Assembly (NCBI GenBank): GCA_015489145.1
Contig: WGAH01000710.1
Coordinates: 1-6,258, forward strand
Length of the DNA stretch: 6,258 bases
Origin: Deltaproteobacteria bacterium
Lineage (GTDB): Bacteria > Myxococcota_A > UBA796 > UBA2385
Reading direction: 5' to 3'
This document shows positions 1 to 6,219 of this stretch, in pieces. How positions within the stretch are numbered: position 1 is the stretch's first letter; the number at the start of each line of letters is the position of its first letter. A program made the translations under genes and the position numbers. The notes under the pieces are model-generated. The model made no database searches. It was not told where the DNA came from and saw nothing but the letters and a program-made list of their open reading frames with translations.

Positions 1-173
1 GGGTAGCGGCAGCCCATGAGGCGGCGGCGCCCCGCCTCGCGGATGAAGTCGCGGGGGAAGTCGACCTTGTCGGCGTCCATGTCGAGGATGAGCTGCCGCG
101 GCACGCTCCGGGCGAAGTCCCGGGCCTCGTCGCGGATCGCCCGCTGCTCGGGGGTGAGGATCGCGTCGTCCAT
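1..173 (-). CDS. Acyl-CoA dehydrogenase family protein, N-terminal fragment (cut by window edge)
   Basis: Only the first 57 codons lie in the window; the gene continues off the left edge. The visible protein begins MDDAILTPEQRAIRDEARDF and continues with a stretch containing ILDMDADKV, FPRDFI and GRRRLMGCRY. The opening LTPEQ-x-x-x-RDEARDFA followed by a helix with FPRDFIREAG is the usual start of the all-helical N-terminal domain of acyl-CoA dehydrogenases, FAD enzymes that oxidise acyl-CoA to trans-2-enoyl-CoA. The ATG at 173-171 is preceded by GGAGG (180-184) at six-base spacing, which supports this start. The flavin-binding motifs and the catalytic glutamate lie outside the window, so substrate chain length and even dehydrogenase activity cannot be judged. 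The gene is divergent from the pyruvate dehydrogenase operon. It could be an acyl-CoA dehydrogenase-like enzyme with another role. Confidence 0.75.
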   Translation of the reverse strand, partial: MDDAILTPEQRAIRDEARDFARSVPRQLILDMDADKVDFPRDFIREAGRRRLMGCRY

Positions 174-290
174 GTCTCGCCTCCACCTTGGGCTCCGGCG
201 CCCCCTTCCCGTATCCTCCCGCGCGCGGCCCCTCGACCCCGTTGACCCGGCCGCGCCCTGGGGTACGTCATGCCCCGCAAGGAGGTCCCC
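174..290. promoter_or_regulatory. Divergent intergenic region between acyl-CoA dehydrogenase and pdh operon
   Basis: These 117 bases separate two divergent genes, so promoters for both should lie here or overlap the gene starts. On the + strand TTGACC at 242-247 matches five of six bases of the sigma-70 -35 consensus. Sixteen bases later is TACGTC (264-269), a poor -10 match. If used, transcription would begin near 276, just upstream of the Shine-Dalgarno at 279-286. On the - strand I see only GGATAC (211-216), a weak -10 candidate with no convincing -35. No clear operator palindrome was found. The promoter assignment is speculative; the divergent layout is directly visible. Confidence 0.3.
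279..286 (+). promoter_or_regulatory. Shine-Dalgarno AAGGAGGT deciding the TTG start of E1 alpha
   Basis: AAGGAGGT is complementary over all eight bases to the anti-Shine-Dalgarno end of 16S rRNA. It ends four bases before TTG at 291-293, and the GGAGG core is five bases away. TTG 291 is in frame with the upstream ATG at 270, which has no comparable site in front of it. The site therefore favours TTG 291 as the true start of the E1 alpha gene. Confidence 0.75.
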
Positions 291-1364
<1,074 letters not shown>

Positions 1365-1365
1365 C

Positions 1366-2349
1366 ATGGCGACCCTCCAGATCCGCGAGGCCCTTCGCCG
1401 GGCCATGGTCGAGGAGATGGAGCGCGACGAGCGCATCTTCCTCATGGGCGAGGAGGTCGGCCACTACGACGGCGCCTACAAGGTCAGCCAGGGCATGCTC
1501 GCCCGCTTCGGCCCCGACCGGGTCGTCGACACGCCGATCAGCGAGGCGGGCTTCGCCGGCCTGGGCATCGGCGCCGCCATGGCGGGCATGCGGCCGATCA
1601 TCGAGTTCATGACCTGGAACTTCTCGCTGGTGGCCTTCGACCAGGTCGTCAACAGCGCCGCGAAGATCTACCAGATGAGCGGCGGGCAGTTCCCGGTTCC
1701 CATCGTGTTTCGGGGTCCCAACGGCGCGGCCGAGAACCTCGGCAGCCAGCACTCCACCGCCGTCGACGCCCTCTACGCCCACTTCCCCGGCCTCAAGGTC
1801 GTCACCTACGCCGACGCCGCCGACGCCTACGGGCTGCTCAAGGCGGCGATCCGGGACGACAACCCGGTGTGCTTCCTCGAAAGCGAGCTGACCTACGGGG
1901 TCCGCGGCGAGGTCCCCGACGAGGAGTACCTGGTTCCCCTCGGCAAGGCCCGGGTGCGCCGCCAGGGCGAGGACCTCACCCTCGTGAGCTGGGGCAAGCA
2001 GATCTTCAACGTCGAGGCCGCCGCCGACCGTCTCGCCGCCGACCACGGCGTGAGCGTCGAGGTGCTCGACCTCCGCAGCCTGCGCCCCCTCGACCACGAG
2101 ACCCTGTTCGCCTCGGTGAGCCGCACCGGCCGCTGCGTGGTGGTGCAGGAGGGCTTCCCGTTCAGCGGGGTGGCCGCCGAGATCGCCGCCCGCGTCTCGG
2201 AGGCCTGCTTCGACAGCCTCGAGGCCCCGGTTCGCCGCGTGACGAACCGCGACGTGCCCCAGCCCTACGCCACGGAGCTGGAGCGCATGGTCATGCCGAA
2301 CCCCGACCGCATCGTCGACGCGGTCCTCGCCACCCTCGGGAGGCGCTGA
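1366..2349 (+). CDS. pdhB: Pyruvate dehydrogenase E1 component, beta subunit
   Basis: The beta subunit completes the E1 active site, which lies at the alpha/beta interface. Its 327 residues match the usual length. The N-terminal pyrimidine-binding domain shows MGEEVGHYDGAYKV (27-40) and DTPISEAGFAG, in which Glu60 is the residue that activates the thiamine aminopyrimidine. It continues with EFMTWNFSLVAFDQ, NSAAKIYQMSGG, VFRGPNG and SQHS, where His129 is the conserved active-site histidine. The C-terminal transketolase-like domain contains SWGKQ, VEVLDLRSLRPLD, VVVQEG and NRDVPQPYA. The resemblance to mitochondrial-type E1 beta is close throughout. ATG 1366 follows the alpha stop codon by one base, and GAGGAGG (1353-1359) inside the alpha coding end serves as its ribosome site. 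This arrangement implies coupled translation and fixed stoichiometry with the alpha subunit. A branched-chain or acetoin E1 beta is possible but less likely, because the partner subunit looks pyruvate-type. Confidence 0.94.
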   Translation: MATLQIREALRRAMVEEMERDERIFLMGEEVGHYDGAYKVSQGMLARFGPDRVVDTPISEAGFAGLGIGAAMAGMRPIIEFMTWNFSLVAFDQVVNSAAKIYQMSGGQFPVPIVFRGPNGAAENLGSQHSTAVDALYAHFPGLKVVTYADAADAYGLLKAAIRDDNPVCFLESELTYGVRGEVPDEEYLVPLGKARVRRQGEDLTLVSWGKQIFNVEAAADRLAADHGVSVEVLDLRSLRPLDHETLFASVSRTGRCVVVQEGFPFSGVAAEIAARVSEACFDSLEAPVRRVTNRDVPQPYATELERMVMPNPDRIVDAVLATLGRR

Positions 2350-3674
2350 TGCCGAGCTTCTTCGAAATGCCCCAGGCCTCTCCCACGATGGAGAAGGGCC
2401 GCATCGTCGCCTGGCGCAAGGCCGAGGGGGACGCGCTCGTCCCCCAGGACGTGATCGCCGAGGTCGAGACCGACAAGGCGACGATGGAGGTCGAGGTCTT
2501 CGACGCCGGCTACCTGCTCCGCATCCTCGCCGCCGAGGGTGAGGAGGTGCCCGCCGGGCGCCCCATCGCCATCCTCGGCAAGAGCCCGGACGAGGACGTC
2601 AGCGCCCTCCTCGCCGAGTTCGAGCGGCTCAAGGAGGCCGCGCCCCCGGCCGGCCCGCCCGCGCCGAGCGCCGAGGAAGGCCCCGCTCCGGCGCCCGCCG
2701 CTCCCGCGAAGCCGAGCGAGCCGGCGCCCGCGAAGGCCCCGGCGGAACCGGCCGCCACCCCCGGCCTGCGCCCCTTCACCTGGATGGGGCGCCCGGTGGA
2801 CCCGGCGATCATGGAGCCCCCCGAGGGCTTCGAGCCTCCGAGTCCCGCCGTCCGCGCCGCCCCGGCCGCCCGCCGGGCCGCCCGGGAGCTCGGGGTCGAC
2901 CTGGCCTCGGTGCGCGGCTCCGGTCCCCACGGCCGGGTGCTCCGCGCCGACGTCGAGGCCGCGGCGCGCCCGGCTCCCGCCCCGGCCTCGCGCGCCGAGC
3001 CCGAGGCCGTGCCCCACTCCACCATGCGCGCCGCCATCGCCCGCCGGCTCAAGGAGGCCTGGCTGGACGCGCCGGTCTTCTACCTGTCGGTCACCTACGA
3101 CGCCGACGCCCTCGTCGCCTTCCGCGGGCAGCTCAAGGCCGCCGGCCGGGCGGTGTCCTACAACGACATCCTCGTCAAGGCCGTCGCCCTGGCCCTGCGC
3201 GAGGTGCCCGAGGTCAACGCCACCTGGACCGAGAGCGCCGTGCTGCGGCACCGCCGGGTGGACATCGGCGTGGCGGTGGCCCTGCCCGACGGCCTGATCA
3301 CGCCGGTGATCCGCGAGGCCGACCGCAAGGGGCTGTCCGCGATCGCCGAGGAGGCCCGCGCCCTCGCCGAGCGCGCCCGCGCCCGCAAGCTCGACCCGAG
3401 CGAGTACACCGGGGCCACCTTCACGATCTCCAACCTCGGCATGATGGGCATCGACTGGTTCACCGCCATCCAGAACCCGCCCGAGGCCGCGATCCTCGCG
3501 GTGGGGGCCCTGCGGCGGGAGCCGGTGGTCACCGAGGCCGGGGAGCTCGCCGTCGGCTGGCGGCTTCGCGCGACGATGACCTGCGATCACCGCGTGATCG
3601 ACGGGGCCCTGGGCGCGCGCTTCCTCGCCGCCCTGCGCCGCCTCGTCGAGAACCCGGCCCTGCTCGCCGGTTGA
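2349..3674 (+). CDS. pdhC: Dihydrolipoamide acetyltransferase, E2 of the pyruvate dehydrogenase complex
   Basis: E2 forms the core of the complex and transfers the acetyl group from its lipoyl arm to CoA (EC 2.3.1.12). The protein has 441 residues. A single lipoyl domain occupies about 1-77, with the lipoylated Lys43 in ETDKATMEVE. An Ala/Pro-rich flexible linker follows (about 95-138), then an aromatic segment (139-164), then a peripheral-subunit (E3/E1) binding domain at about 165-200 with PSPAVRAAPAARR and GSGPHGRVL. The catalytic domain runs from about 222 and contains SYNDILVKA, DIGVAVALPDGLITPVI, TFTISNLGM, NPPEAAILAVGA and the signature DHRVIDG, giving His414 and Asp418 as catalytic residues. 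The Ile-Asn/Gln-Pro-Pro stretch is typical of acetyl rather than succinyl or branched-chain transferases. The ATG overlaps the pdhB stop by one base (TGATG), and GGGAGG (2338-2343) provides the ribosome site, so translation is coupled. No E3 gene follows. One lipoyl domain is fewer than in the E. coli E2 but common in alpha/beta-type complexes. Confidence 0.94.
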   Translation: MPSFFEMPQASPTMEKGRIVAWRKAEGDALVPQDVIAEVETDKATMEVEVFDAGYLLRILAAEGEEVPAGRPIAILGKSPDEDVSALLAEFERLKEAAPPAGPPAPSAEEGPAPAPAAPAKPSEPAPAKAPAEPAATPGLRPFTWMGRPVDPAIMEPPEGFEPPSPAVRAAPAARRAARELGVDLASVRGSGPHGRVLRADVEAAARPAPAPASRAEPEAVPHSTMRAAIARRLKEAWLDAPVFYLSVTYDADALVAFRGQLKAAGRAVSYNDILVKAVALALREVPEVNATWTESAVLRHRRVDIGVAVALPDGLITPVIREADRKGLSAIAEEARALAERARARKLDPSEYTGATFTISNLGMMGIDWFTAIQNPPEAAILAVGALRREPVVTEAGELAVGWRLRATMTCDHRVIDGALGARFLAALRRLVENPALLAG

Positions 3675-3681
3675 GCCGGTC

Positions 3682-3700
3682 CCGGCGGCCCCGCCGCCGG
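3682..3700. terminator. GC hairpin in the convergent gap, likely bidirectional terminator
   Basis: CCGGCGGC (3682-3689) and GCCGCCGG (3693-3700) form a perfect 8-bp stem with a CCC loop. The hairpin sits between the stop codon of the E2 gene (3672-3674) and that of the opposing gene (3701-3703), a place where only termination is expected. There is no T-rich tract on either side, so it is not a canonical intrinsic terminator. In very GC-rich genomes such hairpins without a U-tract are nevertheless frequent at convergent ends. Confidence 0.5.
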
Positions 3701-4711
3701 CTACCGCAGCGCGTCGCAGTCCACGCCTCCGGTGACCACCCGCCGCTCCACCTCGACGGAATCGCCGTCCTTCAGCGACTTCCAGCGGCCCTCGGGCACC
3801 TCGCAGGTGTCGGTGTCGCCGTCGGCGAAGCGGAGGGTGAGGGTGTAGCTGCTCGTTCGCTGGCCCTCGCGCTCGCAGCCGACGCGCGTCGCGCCGCACT
3901 TCTTCACGCGCACCTCCGGCCAGGCCGGGGCCGGCGAGAGCCCGTTGCCGCTCGCCTCGCGGGTGCGGTCCACCACCCAGCGCGGCACCGTGTAGGCGCA
4001 CCAGTCGTCGAGGACCGGCTCCTCGCGGTAGCGCGGCTGGCAGTCCTTTTCCTGGCGGTAGGTGCCGTCGCCCTGGTCGACGTTGCGGGTGGTGCAGTCC
4101 TGCCCGTCCTGCACCTTGCGGGTGGAGCGCTTCTTCTTCGTCCGATCCGTCACCTTCGCCCCGGAGGGCAGGGCGTCGCACCAGCCGGCGTCGCGGGCCA
4201 GCTCGTACTTCTCGACGGCGATCGCGCGCTTCCAGGCGTGAGCCTGCACCGTGGCCGTCTCGGGGCGGGTCCGCATCAGGAAGGCCGCGACGGCGACGAC
4301 CAGCGCGACGACCAGCAGCCCGGCCCCGCAGCCGACGCAGCCGACCGCCCGGCCACGCCCCTTGCGGGGCGGCGCCGCCGGTGCCTTCGCGGGGGGCTCC
4401 CCGGCTCGCTCCCCGCCCACCACCGCGTCCTGTCGGCGCGCGACCTCCTTCGCCTCGTCGAGGGGGTGGCCGCAGCTCGGGCAGAAGGCGACGCGGGCGG
4501 AGCACGGCGTGTCGCAGGCCGGGCAGACCCGGTCCGCCCCGGCGAAGACGTGGTCCTTCGCCAGGACCTTGCGGTCCTCGGGCGGGAAGTAGCGCGCGTC
4601 CGGGTCCTGCGGGGCGCCGCAGGTCGGGCAGTAGCGGTGGGTCAGCCCCAGCAGCTCCTTCGTGCCGCACTGGGGGCAATCCCAGAACATCTCGTAGGAC
4701 TCGTCGGCCAC
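3701..4711 (-). CDS. Tandem zinc-ribbon, single-pass membrane protein with cysteine-rich outer domain
   Basis: With the GTG start at 4711 the protein has 336 residues. Two zinc ribbons open it: C12-x2-C15 with C28-x2-C31 (DCPQCG, YCPTCG), and C63-x2-C66 with C77-x2-C80 (VCPACD, FCPSCG). An Ala/Pro/Lys linker (about 101-121) ends in the basic run PRKGRGR. One transmembrane helix follows at about 123-146, entered by a further C-x2-C (C125, C128). The remainder (147-336) holds eight cysteines (178, 206, 224, 238, 272, 279, 303, 332), several Trp-centred segments (HAWKRAIAVEKYEL, YTVPRWVVDRTREASG) and a terminal beta-rich part. The basic residues before the helix place the ribbons in the cytoplasm and the cysteine-rich domain outside, where disulfides could form. 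GGAGGTG (4717-4723) in front of GTG fixes the start; the longer frame from 4786 would add an Arg-rich extension with no ribosome site and overlap the upstream gene. I recognise the zinc ribbons but no named family for the outer domain. Function is unknown; anchoring or sensing are guesses. It is the last gene of a leftward cluster, four bases after the preceding stop. Confidence 0.85.
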   Translation of the reverse strand: MADESYEMFWDCPQCGTKELLGLTHRYCPTCGAPQDPDARYFPPEDRKVLAKDHVFAGADRVCPACDTPCSARVAFCPSCGHPLDEAKEVARRQDAVVGGERAGEPPAKAPAAPPRKGRGRAVGCVGCGAGLLVVALVVAVAAFLMRTRPETATVQAHAWKRAIAVEKYELARDAGWCDALPSGAKVTDRTKKKRSTRKVQDGQDCTTRNVDQGDGTYRQEKDCQPRYREEPVLDDWCAYTVPRWVVDRTREASGNGLSPAPAWPEVRVKKCGATRVGCEREGQRTSSYTLTLRFADGDTDTCEVPEGRWKSLKDGDSVEVERRVVTGGVDCDALR

Positions 4712-4715
4712 CGAT

Positions 4716-5543
4716 TCACCTCCCCGCCTCCGGCCCGGCGCGCGGGCCACCGGCCGCCGACGATACCGGAGGCGGGTCGCCGGCACCAGCGGCGCAGCGC
4801 TCGGCGAGCCAGGCCGCGACCACCGACCGCGTGAACGGTCCCTCCGACCAGACCGGCCGGCCCCGCCGGGTCACCCGGGGCGCCAGGCCCGCGACGCAGT
4901 CCAGGCCGCCGCCTCGCGCCGCGCGGTCCAGGGATTCCCGCAGGAAGCGGCGCAGGCCGGCCCGGCAGTCCTCGGGGCGTCGCAGGCCCTCGCAGCTCGC
5001 CTCGTCCGCCGGCTCGCCGGCCGCGGCGGCCTCGCGAAAGCGGATGAGCCAGAACTGCCCGCCGGCGTCCGGCAGCGCCACGGCGCCGGAAAAGGCGTCC
5101 AGGCGGGCCTCGGCCACCGCCGGCGGCTCCCCCAGCCCCCGCTCCGCCTCGTCCTGGAGGAGGTGCCACTGGCAGTCCCGGCGAAAGCGGGTGCGGGCGC
5201 ACAGCGCGAGACCGCGGGCCAGCTCCCCCCGCTCCCCCAGGCGCTCGGCGAGCCGGAAGCGGCACTCGTCGGCCCACACCGGGTCGCCGAGGGTCGCGCA
5301 GCCCGCCGCGTCGAGGCGGTCGAAGCGGTCCATGGCCGCCAGCAGGCAGTCCGACCGCCCGCCCTCGTCGCGCATGCCGGCGCAGGCCTCCCGCGCCTCG
5401 GCCCAGGTGGCCGCCCCGGCGAGGGCCTCGCGGTAGCGCAGGGCGTCCGGCTCGCCCCGGCAGGCGGTGAGGAGGAGGGCCGCGAGCCGCCCCGCCACCG
5501 CCCGGCGGCGATCGGCCGACGCGCCCGCCCGGCGGGGGCTCAA
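4716..5543 (-). CDS. Cysteine-rich predicted lipoprotein, unknown function
   Basis: The N-terminus carries a short lipoprotein signal: an Arg-containing n-region, then LAALLLTAC with lipobox L-T-A-C at 25-28, so Cys28 would be lipidated. After cleavage the protein is about 248 residues, largely helical in character, with ten further cysteines: 54/66 and 82/94 (both C-x11-C), 115/124 and 184/193 (both C-x8-C), and 216/250. The pairs recur in similar surroundings (AGMRDEGGRSDC, TLGDPVWADEC, ARTRFRRDC, EGLRRPEDC), suggesting disulfide-stapled helical hairpins in the periplasm or on the outer membrane. The start is uncertain. TTG 5543 overlaps the preceding stop by four bases (TTGA), with a weak GGTGGA site upstream, giving 275 residues. 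GTG 5498 gives 260 residues and a tighter signal peptide (MAGRLAALLLTAC) but has no ribosome site. The frame is open to 5750, but that extension is Arg/Pro/Gly-rich and antiparallel to the upstream gene's codons. I recognise no named family. It lies between a flavin reductase-like gene and the zinc-ribbon gene. Confidence 0.72.
   Translation of the reverse strand: MSPRRAGASADRRRAVAGRLAALLLTACRGEPDALRYREALAGAATWAEAREACAGMRDEGGRSDCLLAAMDRFDRLDAAGCATLGDPVWADECRFRLAERLGERGELARGLALCARTRFRRDCQWHLLQDEAERGLGEPPAVAEARLDAFSGAVALPDAGGQFWLIRFREAAAAGEPADEASCEGLRRPEDCRAGLRRFLRESLDRAARGGGLDCVAGLAPRVTRRGRPVWSEGPFTRSVVAAWLAERCAAGAGDPPPVSSAAGGPRAGPEAGR
4717..4723 (-). promoter_or_regulatory. Shine-Dalgarno GGAGGTG deciding the GTG start of the zinc-ribbon gene
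   Basis: Read on the - strand, GGAGGTG has its GGAGG core at 4723-4719, seven bases before GTG at 4711-4709. It overlaps the stop codon of the upstream lipoprotein gene (4718-4716), a typical arrangement for coupled translation. It supports GTG over the upstream in-frame ATG at 4786. Confidence 0.7.
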
Positions 5544-5567
5544 CCGCCGTCCACCGCCGGCGGGCGC
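5521..5567. repeat. Imperfect inverted repeat at the flavin reductase/lipoprotein junction
   Basis: The left arm 5521-5535 (GCGCCCGCCCGGCGG) and right arm 5554-5567 (CCGCCGGCGGGCGC) pair over 14 base pairs with one bulged C in the left arm. The 18-base loop (5536-5553) holds the stop codon of the flavin reductase-like gene and the candidate TTG start of the lipoprotein gene. In the leftward mRNA this would be a stable intercistronic hairpin. It could attenuate transcription, direct RNA processing or affect translation of the lipoprotein. There is no T-tract after it. GC-rich sequence makes chance pairing easier, but 14 pairs is long. Confidence 0.5.
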
Positions 5568-6160
5568 ACGGCGAACAGCTCGCCCAGGGATGCGTACAGG
5601 TCGCCGCCGAGGCGGCCCACCGGGTCGAGGGCGCGGGGATCCACCGTGCGCCCGTCGGCGGCCAGCGCGGCCTCGTCGACGTGCACCAGCAGCACCTCGC
5701 CGACGAACAGCGAGGTCGTGTCGAGGTCGACGTGCCGGAGCAGCCGGCACTCCATCGCCACCCGCGCCCCCTCGGGCCAGGGGGCGTCCACCCGGGTGCC
5801 GGGCACCGCGCGCAGCCCGGCCTCGGCGAACTCGTCGGCCTCGGGCGGCCAGCGACCGGCGGTGACGGCCATGGCGCGAACCCGCGGCCGGGAGACGATG
5901 GACACCGTGAAGACCTCGGTGTCGAGGATGTTCCGGGCGGTGTCCTTCAACACGAGGCCGCCCGCGCCCCGCGCCCGGGCCACCGACACCGCCAGGGAGG
6001 GAGGCCGGGAGCCGACACCCATGAAGTAGGAGAAAGGCGCGAGGTTGTCGACACCCTCCGCCGACCGGGTGCCGAGCCAGGCGATGGGCCGCGGCACGAT
6101 CGCCGAGGTGAGCAGGGCGTAGACCTCGCGGGTGGGCAGGCTGGCGGGATCGATCTGCAT
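5540..6160 (-). CDS. Flavin reductase-like FMN-binding split-barrel protein
   Basis: The 206-residue protein fits the flavin reductase family (COG1853/DIM6-NTAB type). The start YALLTSAIVPRPIAWLGT (14-31) followed by NLAPFSYF (39-46) is the family hallmark. RPPSLAVSV and KDTARNI (72-78) supply the expected FMN-phosphate contacts. The later segment VAMECRLLRHVDLD and SLFVGEVLLVHVDE is the usual second half of the barrel. Members bind FMN and reduce flavin with NAD(P)H for a partner monooxygenase, or act as stand-alone flavoproteins of unknown substrate; no partner monooxygenase is visible here. No signal peptide is present, so it should be cytoplasmic. ATG 6160 has no good Shine-Dalgarno, but TAGGGC lies six bases upstream (see the leaderless promoter candidate). 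It is the first gene of the leftward cluster, and its stop overlaps the candidate TTG start of the next gene. Confidence 0.9.
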   Translation of the reverse strand: MQIDPASLPTREVYALLTSAIVPRPIAWLGTRSAEGVDNLAPFSYFMGVGSRPPSLAVSVARARGAGGLVLKDTARNILDTEVFTVSIVSRPRVRAMAVTAGRWPPEADEFAEAGLRAVPGTRVDAPWPEGARVAMECRLLRHVDLDTTSLFVGEVLLVHVDEAALAADGRTVDPRALDPVGRLGGDLYASLGELFAVRPPAVDGG

Positions 6161-6219
6161 GGCCCCGCCCTATCCCGCGCCTCCGGGCCCGGCCCGCGCC
6201 CGCGGATTAGGATGCCCCC
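6161..6219. promoter_or_regulatory. Divergent intergenic region with paired -10-like hexamers
   Basis: These 59 bases separate two divergent start codons. On the + strand TAGGAT (6208-6213) matches four of six bases of the -10 consensus and ends six bases before ATG 6220. On the - strand TAGGGC (6172-6167) ends six bases before ATG 6160. That spacing would put the transcription start at or next to the A of each ATG, giving leaderless messages. No clear -35 boxes are seen. For the + gene, AGGA at 6209-6212 could instead be a Shine-Dalgarno seven bases from the ATG. Confidence 0.35.

Noticed and set aside
2265..4679. Very long - strand open frame (804 codons) antisense to the E2 gene and across the zinc-ribbon gene
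   Set aside because: Its product is a compositionally biased Gly/Arg/Ala/Pro string with no domain, and it overlaps two genes with clear conserved motifs. Long antisense frames are expected at this GC content.
4712..4786. N-terminal extension of the zinc-ribbon protein from ATG 4786
   Set aside because: It adds an Arg-rich tail with no ribosome site and overlaps the upstream lipoprotein gene. GTG 4711 has a good Shine-Dalgarno and begins just before the first ribbon.
3671..4834. + strand frame of 387 codons opposite the zinc-ribbon gene
   Set aside because: The opposite strand encodes paired CxxC ribbons, a membrane helix and a good GTG start. This frame shows only Ala/Gly/Arg/Val-rich sequence.
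5544..5750. N-terminal extension of the lipoprotein to ATG 5750
   Set aside because: It would bury the lipoprotein signal about 95 residues inside an Arg/Gly/Pro-rich string that overlaps the flavin reductase-like gene on the same strand in another frame.
5163..6029. + strand frame of 288 codons opposite the lipoprotein and flavin reductase genes
   Set aside because: It overlaps the well-supported flavin reductase-like gene antisense and shows no coherent domain.
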